Origin: Gulosibacter sediminis
Lineage (GTDB): Bacteria > Actinomycetota > Actinomycetes > Actinomycetales > Microbacteriaceae
Length of the DNA: 64,000 bases
Assembly (NCBI RefSeq): GCF_023370115.1
Contig: NZ_CP097160.1
Coordinates: 2,170,001 to 2,234,000 of the forward strand
Direction of reading: 5' to 3'
The notes beneath the pieces were generated by a model. The model did no database searches and was not told where the DNA came from. It saw only the letters and a list, made by a program, of their open reading frames with translations. A program made the translations under genes and the position numbers. Of the stretch, positions 8,101-15,256 are shown in pieces (the stretch's first letter is position 1; each line of letters starts with the position of its first letter).

Positions 8101-9809
8101 CGCTCATCACGGCGAAGCGCGCGCTCTGGCTGCGCGTGCAGGGCACCGAACGGCTCACCGGCGTCGAGGATGCCGCGCGCCTGCGCGACGCCCTCGGCGT
8201 GCCGCTGCCGATCGGTGTGCCGACCGCGATGCTCGAGCCCGTCGCTGACCCCCTCGGCGACCTCGTACGCCGCTATGCGCGCACGCACGCACCCTTCCGC
8301 GCCGCGCAGCTCACCGACGAGTTCGGGCTCGGCCAGGCGGTAGTCGCCGACGTGCTGCGGCGCCTCGAGATCACCGGCACGGTGCAGCGAGGCGAATTCA
8401 CGCCAGGCGTCGACGGCGTCGAGTGGGTCGACGCGGGCGTGCTCCGGCGCATCCGCTCGCGCACCCTCGCGAAGCTGCGCAGCGAGATCGAGCCGGTCAC
8501 GCAGCAATCCCTCGGCGCGTTCCTGCCCGAGTGGCAGCACGTCGGCGACGAGCTGCACGGCATCGACGGCGTCGTCACCGTCATCGACCAGCTACAGGGG
8601 GTGCCGATCCCGGCATCCGCCTGGGAGTCGCTCGTGCTGCCCGCCCGCGTGCGTGACTACTCGCCCGCTATGCTCGACGAGCTCCTCGGCGGCGGCGAGG
8701 TGCTCTGGCTCGGCCACGGCGCGATCGGCAGCGCCGACGGTTGGGTCAGCCTCCACCTGCGCGATACCGCCGCGTTCACCCTGCCTGAAGCCCCCGCCGA
8801 CCGCGAAGCGCCGAGCCCACTCGCAGCCCGCTGCGCCGAGGTGCTCGAGCAGGGCGGCGCAATGTTCGTGACCGAGCTCATCCGCCGACTCGAGCAGCTC
8901 GAGCCCGACGCCGCCCCGCCGCGCATCGACGCCGTCATCGACGCACTCTGGGAGCTCACGTGGCTTGGCATCGCCGCCAACGACGCGCTCACGCCCCTGC
9001 GCGCGTTGCTCTCGGGCAATGCGGGCAGCAAGTCGACCTCAGCGCATCGCACGGCGGCACGGCCCGCGCGGGGCCGACTCTGGCGCGGCCACGCCGCGGC
9101 CACCGCCGGCCCGAGCACCCCGCCGCAGGGCACGGGACGTTGGTCGATCGCGCCGACGAGTGACGAGGGCGCCACCACGCGGGCGCAGGCGCTCGGCGAC
9201 CTCCTGCTCGACCGCTACGGCGTCGTCACGCGCGGCTCGGTCGAGGCGAGCGGCGTCGTCGGCGGCTTCGCACTCGTCTATCGCGTGCTTGCCCGTTTCG
9301 AGGAGTCGGGTCATGCCCGTCGCGGTTACTTCGTCGAACACCTCGGCGCCTCGCAATTCGCGGCGGCCGGAGCGATCGACCGGCTCCGCGCCGTGCAGCA
9401 GCGACTCGAGACCGACCGCGAGGCGCGCCTGCTCACACTCGCCGCGACCGACCCGGCGAACGCCTACGGCGCCGCGGTCGCGTGGCCCGAGCACGCGTCG
9501 ACCCATCGCCCCGGTCGCAAGGCGGGCGGGCTCGTGACGCTCGCCGACGGCGCACTCGTACTCTACGTGGAGCGCGGCGGCAAGACGATGCTCACGTTCA
9601 CCGACGACGACACGCTGCTGCGGCAGGCGGCCTACAGCCTCAGCGACACGGTGCGGCGGGCGCGCATCCCGGGCCTCGTCATCGAACGCGCCAACGGTGC
9701 CTCGGTGTTCGAGCACGGCATTTCGACGTGGCTGCAGGAGGCCGGTTTCGTCACGACGCCGCGCGGCCTGCGGCTCAAGCCAGAGTCCGGGTATGCCGGA
9801 AGGCGATAG
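5133..9809 (+). CDS. lhr: Lhr family ATP-dependent DNA/RNA helicase
   Basis: A 1558-residue superfamily 2 helicase of full Lhr length. Motifs in order: Walker A APTGSGKT (Lys52), DEVH box (Asp169-His172), VATSSLELGID, and motif VI QRVGRAGH from about Gln414. The long C-terminal half (winged-helix and Lhr-CTD homo-oligomerisation region) continues to the stop. Characterised Lhr is a 3'-to-5' translocase that unwinds RNA:DNA hybrids and is linked to mutagen tolerance. The start is taken as GTG 5133, right before the family-like VSSSDALAGF; the upstream frame is not conserved in style. The 3' end overlaps nei by 17 nt, so the two are almost certainly co-transcribed. Confidence 0.95.
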   Translation: MSSSDALAGFSESTTTWFRGAFDAPTRAQREAWAAIRHGHHTLVVAPTGSGKTLAAFLWAIDQLIQERANEAGRGTRILYISPLKALGVDVERNLAAPLVGIRQTAVRLGHEVPEITVGVRSGDTTPSERRAQVSKPPDILITTPESLYLMLTSSARKALRGVRTVIIDEVHAVAASKRGSHLALSLERLDALLESPAQRVGLSATVRPLETVARFLGGQAPVEIVAPASEKAFDLRVVVPVADLNDIPVAEPKDDLVFGDATQGIRDPDPRRTGTIWPHIESAIVDRVLGHRSTIVFVNSRGLAERLTARLNEEYERRLAADAPASTDEPAPRTLGAQLMGGSGAFDGASADLARAHHGSVSKEQRAQVEDALKSGTLRCVVATSSLELGIDMGDVDLVIQVESPPSVASGLQRVGRAGHQVGEVSRARLYPKHRADVLHTAVATSRMLDGNIERMTTIEQPLDVLAQHTVSAAALDRWQVQEWLALVRRSAPFAQLSSALLESVLDLLAGKYPSDEFATLRPRLVWDRDADWFEGRPGAQRLAVVSGGTIPDRGMFGVFMIDGTDGGGKRVGELDEEMVYESRVGDVIALGATSWRIREIGPDRVLVVPAFGEPGRLPFWKGDGIGRPAELGAAIGATVREIAGNDARLPDSLARVCDDFAQANISAYVREQLEVTGHVPTDRQLLIERVRDELGDWRIILHSPYGRPVHAPWALMVTARVRERFGMEASAMALDDGIIVRIPDVDDEPPGADLFAFERDEVESTITREVGTSALFAARFRENAARALLLPRLHPGKRAPLWQQRLRAAQLLEVARKYPEFPMILETVREVLHDVYDLDSLTELFAKLATREVRLAEVTTESPSPFAQSLLFGYVGEFMYEGDQPLAERRAAALQLDTNLLADLLGASSLRELLDLDAIHDVEAQLQWLEPSRRARDAEGLADLLRVVGPLSLDELRRRVRHPDADPHDEAAELPDAPAEFVASLADTLITAKRALWLRVQGTERLTGVEDAARLRDALGVPLPIGVPTAMLEPVADPLGDLVRRYARTHAPFRAAQLTDEFGLGQAVVADVLRRLEITGTVQRGEFTPGVDGVEWVDAGVLRRIRSRTLAKLRSEIEPVTQQSLGAFLPEWQHVGDELHGIDGVVTVIDQLQGVPIPASAWESLVLPARVRDYSPAMLDELLGGGEVLWLGHGAIGSADGWVSLHLRDTAAFTLPEAPADREAPSPLAARCAEVLEQGGAMFVTELIRRLEQLEPDAAPPRIDAVIDALWELTWLGIAANDALTPLRALLSGNAGSKSTSAHRTAARPARGRLWRGHAAATAGPSTPPQGTGRWSIAPTSDEGATTRAQALGDLLLDRYGVVTRGSVEASGVVGGFALVYRVLARFEESGHARRGYFVEHLGASQFAAAGAIDRLRAVQQRLETDREARLLTLAATDPANAYGAAVAWPEHASTHRPGRKAGGLVTLADGALVLYVERGGKTMLTFTDDDTLLRQAAYSLSDTVRRARIPGLVIERANGASVFEHGISTWLQEAGFVTTPRGLRLKPESGYAGRR

Positions 9810-10590
9810 CGCCTACCGCGCCGCCCACCACCTCGCGAGGTCGCTCGCGGGGCGCGAGGTGACGGACTTTTCCCTGCGGGTGCCCGCGCACGCGACCGCC
9901 GATCTGCGGGGCGAGCGCATCGAGGGCGCCGACGCGCGTGGCAAGCACGTGCTGCTGCGCATCGGTGAGTTCACGGTGCAGTCACATTTCGGCATGGATG
10001 GCAGTTGGCGGCTCGTGCGCCCAGGCGAGGCAGGTCGCGCCTCGTGGCCGGCGCGGCATCGGCTTCGCGCGGTGATCGGCACGGATGCGGTGGTTGCCCT
10101 CGGCATCGACCTCGCGAAGCTCGCGCTCTGGCGCACGCGCGACGAGGCGAGCAAGCTCGGCTGGCTCGGGCCCGACCTGCTCTCGCCGGAACCCGACCTC
10201 GAAGAGGCCGCCCGGCGCATCCGCCTCGAGCCCGAGCGGCCGCTCACCGCCGCGCTGCTCGACCAAGGCAACGTCGCAGGCCTTGGCAACGAGTACGTGA
10301 CCGAGCTGCTGTTTCTGCGGGGCATTCGCCCCGACCGGCGCGTGGGCGACGCGGGCGACCTCGACGAGCTGCTTGCGCACGCCCGCGACCTCATGCTCGA
10401 GAACCGCGACCGCGTCGAACGCACCTTCACGGGTAACCCGCGGCCCGGCCAGCGCAGCTACGTGTTTGGCCGCGCGGGCCACGCCTGCCGACGTTGCGGC
10501 ACCGTCATTCTTGAGGGCACGCACGCCTCGGGGCAGCGTGAAGGAGGCACGCGGCGGTCTGCCTGGTGCCCGAGGTGTCAGGCGTCCTGA
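9793..10590 (+). CDS. nei: Endonuclease VIII-like DNA glycosylase (Nei2 type)
   Basis: A 265-residue Fpg/Nei DNA glycosylase-AP lyase that removes oxidised bases. The mature N-terminus MPEGD carries the catalytic Pro2 and Glu3. The conserved Lys in ARGKHVLL and the C-terminal zinc finger (Cys232, Cys235, Cys259, Cys262) are present. The initiator must be ATG 9793, because Pro2 must be at the N-terminus for Schiff-base chemistry; this places the start inside lhr (17-nt overlap). Pairing of a Nei2-type glycosylase with lhr suggests a joint role in oxidative damage repair. The 3' end overlaps the convergent manB by 13 nt. Confidence 0.93.
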   Translation: MPEGDSAYRAAHHLARSLAGREVTDFSLRVPAHATADLRGERIEGADARGKHVLLRIGEFTVQSHFGMDGSWRLVRPGEAGRASWPARHRLRAVIGTDAVVALGIDLAKLALWRTRDEASKLGWLGPDLLSPEPDLEEAARRIRLEPERPLTAALLDQGNVAGLGNEYVTELLFLRGIRPDRRVGDAGDLDELLAHARDLMLENRDRVERTFTGNPRPGQRSYVFGRAGHACRRCGTVILEGTHASGQREGGTRRSAWCPRCQAS

Positions 10591-12017
10591 CGGATGTGCC
10601 CGAGGAACTCGTCGCGCACGTGCGCCATGAGCTCGGGCGTCGACGCCTCGATGTTAAGCCGCAGCAGCGGCTCGGTGTTCGAGGGGCGCACGTTCGCCCA
10701 CCACCACTCACCGCTGCTGCCTTCGCTGATGGTGAGGCCATCGAGCTCGTCGAGCTCGATGCCCGCGAACTCGGTGCGGAGACGCTCGAGCACGGCGGCC
10801 GCGTCGGCGACGGTCGAGTTGATCTCGCCCGACGCGAAGTAGGGCGTGTGCTCGGCCGCAAGCTCGGAGACCCGGCGACCGGATGCGCCAAGCTCCGCGA
10901 GCACGTGCATCGCCGCGAGCATGCCGTTGTCGGCACCCCAGAAATCGCGGAAGTAGTAGTGCGCTGAGTGCTCGCCGCCGAAGACCGCGCCGGTGCGCGC
11001 CATCTCGGCCTTGATGAGCGAGTGGCCGACGCGGGTACGCACGGGCTCGCCCCCGAGCTCGCGCACGACCTCCTCGACGTGACGCGAGGTGAGCAGGTTG
11101 TGGATCACGGTCGGCTGCGACTCGCCCGCGGTGTTCGCCCGAGCGATCTCCCGCGCGGCAACGATGGCGCACACCGCCGACGGCGACACGGGTTCGCCCT
11201 GCTCGTCGACGACGAAGCAGCGGTCGGCGTCGCCATCGAAGGCGAGGCCGAGGTCGGCGCCCTCGGCGACGACGCGCGCCTGGAGGTCAACGAGGTTCTT
11301 CGGGTCGAGCGGGTTCGCCTCGTGGTTCGGGAAGTTGCCGTCGAGTTCGAAGTACATCGGCACGATTTCGAGCGGCAACGAGGGCAGGCCGGCGGCCTCC
11401 TGCAACACCGCGGGCACCGTGTAGCCGCCCATGCCGTTGCCGGCGTCGATGACGAGCTTGAGGGGGCGGATGCCCGACAGGTCGACGAGCGAACGCAGGT
11501 GGCGCGCGTAGTCGGCCAGAACATCCACTCGCTGCGGTTCGTGTGTGTGCTCGGCCTCGGGGATGCCCGCGTCGAGGTACGCGGCCGCGCGGTCGCGGAT
11601 CGCGCTGAGTCCGGAGTCGAACGAGATGCCCTTCGCGCCTGCGGCCGAGATCTTGATGCCGTTGTAGGCAGCCGGGTTGTGTGAGGCCGTGAACATCGCC
11701 GCGGCGGCGCCCCGCCGTCCCGAGGCGAAGTAGTCCATGTCGGTCGAGCACAGGCCGAGGTGCGTGACGCGGGCGCCGCGGGCGGTCGCACCGCGGGCGA
11801 AGGCCTCGGCGAACTCGGGGCTGGAGTCGCGCATGTCGTGCCCGATGACGAGCTCGAGGTCGGCGAGCCCAAGCTCATCGACGGTGGCGGCGCCGAGCGC
11901 GGTGACGAGCGGTGCGGTGAGTGTGTCACCGACGAGGCCGCGGATGTCGTAGTTCTTGACGACCTGGGTCAGGTCACCGCGAAGCTCAGGTTCGATAGCC
12001 GAAATCGCAGTATGCAT
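10578..12017 (-). CDS. manB: Phosphomannomutase / phosphoglucomutase
   Basis: A 479-residue alpha-D-phosphohexomutase that interconverts mannose-6-phosphate and mannose-1-phosphate (possibly glucose phosphates as well). The phosphoserine loop FTASHNPAAYNG (Ser112), the metal loop DGDADR (261-266) and the sugar-binding GGEHSAHYYF are intact. It supplies GDP-mannose synthesis, and the rest of the set (manA) lies 7 kb away in the same block. ATG 12017 is supported by TACATT ending 7 nt upstream; a further upstream frame to 12134 is not conserved in style. Confidence 0.93.
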   Translation of the reverse strand: MHTAISAIEPELRGDLTQVVKNYDIRGLVGDTLTAPLVTALGAATVDELGLADLELVIGHDMRDSSPEFAEAFARGATARGARVTHLGLCSTDMDYFASGRRGAAAAMFTASHNPAAYNGIKISAAGAKGISFDSGLSAIRDRAAAYLDAGIPEAEHTHEPQRVDVLADYARHLRSLVDLSGIRPLKLVIDAGNGMGGYTVPAVLQEAAGLPSLPLEIVPMYFELDGNFPNHEANPLDPKNLVDLQARVVAEGADLGLAFDGDADRCFVVDEQGEPVSPSAVCAIVAAREIARANTAGESQPTVIHNLLTSRHVEEVVRELGGEPVRTRVGHSLIKAEMARTGAVFGGEHSAHYYFRDFWGADNGMLAAMHVLAELGASGRRVSELAAEHTPYFASGEINSTVADAAAVLERLRTEFAGIELDELDGLTISEGSSGEWWWANVRPSNTEPLLRLNIEASTPELMAHVRDEFLGHIRQDA

Positions 12018-12030
12018 AGGCGCAAATGTA
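12018..12030 (-). promoter_or_regulatory. Leaderless promoter -10 for manB
   Basis: On the minus strand TACATT (12030-12025) is followed by 7 nt and then ATG 12017. No Shine-Dalgarno is present. This fixes the manB start and predicts a leaderless transcript. Confidence 0.6.
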
Positions 12031-12157
12031 GTCGCTCGGCGGCCGGAGCCCGCCCAGCCGCGCCCGCTTTCGCGCCGGAATACTGCCCGGGAGGGATGCG
12101 TTGGACTCGAGTGCAGGGCGCGATCTAGCGCCATTTCGACGCAAAAGGAGGACCACT

Positions 12158-12844
12158 ATGACTTCCAACAACCGCATCGTTATCCTCGGCGGCCACGGCA
12201 AGGTTGCGCAGCTCGCGGCACCAAAGCTCACGGCGGCGGGCTTCGCCGTCGACGCCGTGATCCGCAACCCCGAACACGCGGCCGACGTCGAGGCCGTCGG
12301 CGCGACCCCGCGCATCCTCGACATCGAGACCGCGACGGTCGATGAACTCGCCGAACTGTTCAGGGGCGCCCAGGCGGTCGTATTCTCGGCGGGTGCCGGC
12401 GGTGGCAACCCCGAGCGCACACACCAGGTCGACTACCTCGCCGCGACGCGGTCGATGGATGCTGCGCAGCAGGCCAACGTCTCGCGCTACGTGATGGTGT
12501 CGTACAACCGTGCCGACCTCGACGTCGATGCGCTGCCCGAGAGCAATAGCTTCTACGCCTACGCGAAGGCGAAGCACGACGCGGACGCCTACCTCCGCGC
12601 ATCTCAACTCGACTTCACGATCCTGGGGCCGGGGAACCTCACGCTCGAGCCTGGATCGGGCAAGGTGCTCGTCGCCGACGCCAACGGTGAGGGCGTCGAC
12701 GCTCCGATCGCCGACGACGCGAAGGTCACCTCGCGCGACAACGTCGCGGCCGTCATCGCCCACGTCGTCGCCACCGGCGCCGCCTCGCGCACGAAGGTGA
12801 ACTTCTACGACGGCGACACCCCGATCGCCGACGCGATTCGCTAG
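12158..12844 (+). CDS. NAD(P)-binding oxidoreductase (NmrA/SDR-like)
   Basis: A 228-residue Rossmann protein with the nucleotide loop GGHGKVA at residues 10-16 and the YAYAKAKHDAD segment carrying the Tyr/Lys pair of atypical SDRs. It resembles the small NAD(P)H-binding 'YhfK/NmrA-like' group, for which substrates are mostly unknown. A textbook AAAGGAGG (12144-12151) precedes ATG 12158, which rules out the longer frame from 12101. It stands alone, divergent from manB and convergent with the DUF3499 gene, 5 nt away. A reductase or redox-sensor role is inference from the family. Confidence 0.82.
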   Translation: MTSNNRIVILGGHGKVAQLAAPKLTAAGFAVDAVIRNPEHAADVEAVGATPRILDIETATVDELAELFRGAQAVVFSAGAGGGNPERTHQVDYLAATRSMDAAQQANVSRYVMVSYNRADLDVDALPESNSFYAYAKAKHDADAYLRASQLDFTILGPGNLTLEPGSGKVLVADANGEGVDAPIADDAKVTSRDNVAAVIAHVVATGAASRTKVNFYDGDTPIADAIR

Positions 12845-12849
12845 CGCGC

Positions 12850-13062
12850 CTAGTCGACGCGGCCGATCGGCACGGGCTTGATGAGGGTCCAACCCTCGGG
12901 CACGGATGTGCGACCCGCGTGCAGGGGGCAGAGGTCGTAGGCGTGGGGCTCGGCCCGGAACGCGAGCGGCCCGATCGCGGCCATCTGATCGCGGTAGTCG
13001 AAGGTGAGCGTGTAGGCGGCACGCCGCGAGCACCCAACTCGACTACAGGGACGGGAACGCAT
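12850..13062 (-). CDS. DUF3499 zinc-ribbon-like small protein
   Basis: A 70-residue protein with the DUF3499 signature: an N-terminal SRPCSRVGCSRRA, a central FDYRDQ, and a C-terminal YDLCPLHAGR. The two Cys pairs plus His suggest a small zinc-binding domain. DUF3499 proteins are confined to Actinomycetota and lie beside the metallopeptidase-like gene and manB, as here and in mycobacteria. Molecular function is unknown. The ATG is 6 nt after TAGCAT on the minus strand, so the mRNA is probably leaderless. Confidence 0.85.
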   Translation of the reverse strand: MRSRPCSRVGCSRRAAYTLTFDYRDQMAAIGPLAFRAEPHAYDLCPLHAGRTSVPEGWTLIKPVPIGRVD

Positions 13063-13110
13063 ACCGCCATGCTAGTCCGCCGCTCACCTCGCCGGGGTAG
13101 GCTGGCGGCT
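13063..13110. promoter_or_regulatory. Back-to-back leaderless promoters (DUF3499 and metallopeptidase-like gene)
   Basis: The 48-nt divergent gap holds TAGCAT on the minus strand (13074-13069), 6 nt from ATG 13062, and TAGGCT on the plus strand (13098-13103), exactly 7 nt from ATG 13111. The two -10 boxes are only 23 nt apart, so the two polymerases probably compete or are jointly controlled. Confidence 0.55.
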
Positions 13111-13569
13111 ATGCCTAGGTCTTCGAAGCGTCGGCTCGCTGATGCACGCCGCAGCCGGGGATCCCGCAGCCGCCACGGGCGCAGCCTGCGCTCGAGCGCG
13201 GCCGGGCCGTGGCTGCCGCAGCTGACGGGCCGGGTTCCCCGATTTCACCTCATCGTCGCCGAGACGCTCGGCTTCCTGCGCTCAATGGCGCCCGAGCAGC
13301 TCGCCGAGGTGCGCGTCTACACGGCCCCGATGCCGCCCGACGACCAGCACCGCGACGGCATGGACCGCTGGCAGATTCGCCCGCCGAACGACGTGATCCT
13401 CTACCGCGTGCCGCTCGAGCGACTCGCGAAGCTCTCGTTGTCTGACCCGCGCGACCAGATTCGCTACCGCGAGTACATCGAGCGCGCCGTGATCTCGGCC
13501 GTCAACGAGCTGCTCGACGGCGGCCTCGGCGGCATTATCAACGACGACCTGCTCGACCCGCCGCGCTAG
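13111..13569 (+). CDS. Metallopeptidase-like family protein, HExxH missing
   Basis: A 152-residue protein in the position held by the metallopeptidase-family (PF06262-type) gene of the actinobacterial whiB2/manB block. The N-terminus is very basic (SSKRRLADARRSRGSRSRHG). A fold-like core follows (FHLIVAETLGFLRSMAPEQL, then VYTAPMPPDDQ). In catalytic members a helix carries HExxH; here the corresponding helix reads EYIERAVISAVNELLDGG, with no histidines. It is therefore likely a pseudoenzyme or a nucleic-acid/protein-binding derivative. Family assignment rests on context and weak sequence resemblance. Confidence 0.68.
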   Translation: MPRSSKRRLADARRSRGSRSRHGRSLRSSAAGPWLPQLTGRVPRFHLIVAETLGFLRSMAPEQLAEVRVYTAPMPPDDQHRDGMDRWQIRPPNDVILYRVPLERLAKLSLSDPRDQIRYREYIERAVISAVNELLDGGLGGIINDDLLDPPR

Positions 13570-13576
13570 CCGCGAG

Positions 13577-15256
13577 CTAGCGCGTGACCTGAATCGGCTC
13601 GGCGTCGGCGTTGCCCGGCTGCACGGGGAACATCGCGATGCGGCCGCCCTCGGCGTAGCTCACGGCGGCGTACAGGCCGTCGGCGTCGATGAGCTCGATC
13701 TCGCCGGCAGCGTCGACGCGGTGCGTCGCGTTCGGCTCGAGCGTCATCTCGTCGCCGTCGATCGTCACGGTGCGCGGCGCATCCGTAAAGTTCGTGAGCG
13801 AGAGCGTCGCGCTCGGCCCGCTCGGCACCGCCACCATGACGTCGTCGCTCAGCGTGGGCGACGACGCCAACCAACCGAACTCACCGGCTTCGAGCGGCGC
13901 GACGCGACCCGAGACCGCGACCGGCTGGTCGGATTCGACGCGCACCGAGTAGGTGCCGCTCGCGAGCGAGGTGATCGGATAGTCGATGACTACGTTCGGC
14001 TGCAGCTCGAGGTCGATCTGCTCGGCCTGCGCGCCGTCTTCGGTGAAGAGCTGCAGGCTCGCGTTCGTGGCCGTGTCATTCGGGTTCGCGAGGCGCACCG
14101 TCGTGCCCACGGTGGTCGATTCGGTCTCGTCGTCCTCCGCCCGCTCGTACACGTAGAGGCCGGGCAGCACCTGCTCGGTCGAGGGCAGTGCCGAGGGCCC
14201 CACGATGTCGCTGCCCGCGGGGTCGAGTGTGCTCGTGATGGTCTCGTGGAGGTAGCTCGCGACCTCGGCGCCGGTCGAAGTGACCTGAATGGCGAGGGAT
14301 GCGGCATCCGGTGCGATGCCCGCGAGCGAGATCTCCTGCCGCTCGCCCGGGCCGACGACAGTCTCGGGAATCGAGGGTGACACCGGGCCGGTCTCGTCGT
14401 AGGCATTGAAGTTGACGCGCGCCTCGACATTGCCGGGGTTCACGACGTCGATGACGAGCGTGTGCCCGACGGTGGTGTCGCCGGCGAGCAGCCACTGGGA
14501 CGACGTCGGCTGCATGCACGCGGTCGCCGAGAAGCCGCTCGCGTTGCCGCCCGTGGCGATCACCGTTTGCGCGGCCGTGAGCTGAGTGATTTCGCCGTCG
14601 ACGATGCCGGGCATGCTCAGCACGCTCGGGCCCGAACCCTCGCCCGTGCCGCCGAGCTCGGTCGTCTCGGGCTCGCCGCCGGTCGCCGCGCTCGCCACGG
14701 TGGGCGAACCGACCGCGGTGATCTCGGACGCATCCGACGAAACGCCAAGCTGCTGCAGCGGGCCGGGGCACACGCGCAGCTGTTCACCCGGCTCGGGCGT
14801 CACCGAGACCGGCACGGCCTCGGCCTGGAACTGCGGCAGGGGCATCCAGCCGAGGGCCCAGACGCCCACCGCGACGATCGCGAGGGCCGCGACCGTGCCG
14901 CCCGTGCGCGCGGCGGTCGAGGCGGCGCCGCGGCGACGGCGTTCCTGGGCGCGCGAGCGGCCGGATGCGCGCTGACGGTTGCGGCGCGAGCGCGGCTTGG
15001 GCGGGGCGCTAGATTCGGTGACCGGGGTGTCGCTCGCTTCGCTCTCGCTCGCATCCGGCTCGGGCTCGTCAAGCAGCGCAACTTCGCTGCTGCGCTGATC
15101 TTCCGTCACAGCGCTGCCCACATACGCGGGCACGCCGGCCAGCTCATCGAGACGCAGGGGCTCGTCTTCGTCGGGCAGTGCGGGCGCCGCAACGAGTTCG
15201 GGGTCGATGCCGAAGTCGCGGTACGAGTCGACAGGGCGGGGCGAGCGGTCAGGCAC
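13577..15256 (-). CDS. DUF5719-family membrane-anchored protein
   Basis: A 559-residue protein. Residues 1-100 are acidic and then strongly basic (Arg-rich, near KPRSRRNRQRASGRSRAQ), one membrane helix follows (around 120-138), and the extracytoplasmic part is a series of beta-rich segments with Cys residues, consistent with DUF5719. GTG 15256 overlaps the stop of the upstream glycosyltransferase by 8 nt, giving translational coupling; the open frame beyond it lies inside that gene. DUF5719 genes are regularly paired with this large glycosyltransferase in Actinomycetota, so a shared role in envelope glycan assembly is likely but unproven. Confidence 0.83.
   Translation of the reverse strand: MPDRSPRPVDSYRDFGIDPELVAAPALPDEDEPLRLDELAGVPAYVGSAVTEDQRSSEVALLDEPEPDASESEASDTPVTESSAPPKPRSRRNRQRASGRSRAQERRRRGAASTAARTGGTVAALAIVAVGVWALGWMPLPQFQAEAVPVSVTPEPGEQLRVCPGPLQQLGVSSDASEITAVGSPTVASAATGGEPETTELGGTGEGSGPSVLSMPGIVDGEITQLTAAQTVIATGGNASGFSATACMQPTSSQWLLAGDTTVGHTLVIDVVNPGNVEARVNFNAYDETGPVSPSIPETVVGPGERQEISLAGIAPDAASLAIQVTSTGAEVASYLHETITSTLDPAGSDIVGPSALPSTEQVLPGLYVYERAEDDETESTTVGTTVRLANPNDTATNASLQLFTEDGAQAEQIDLELQPNVVIDYPITSLASGTYSVRVESDQPVAVSGRVAPLEAGEFGWLASSPTLSDDVMVAVPSGPSATLSLTNFTDAPRTVTIDGDEMTLEPNATHRVDAAGEIELIDADGLYAAVSYAEGGRIAMFPVQPGNADAEPIQVTR

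Noticed and set aside
10578-12134. Longer manB start at 12134
   Set aside because: The added residues are unlike the family, and the TACATT-N7-ATG pattern supports 12017.
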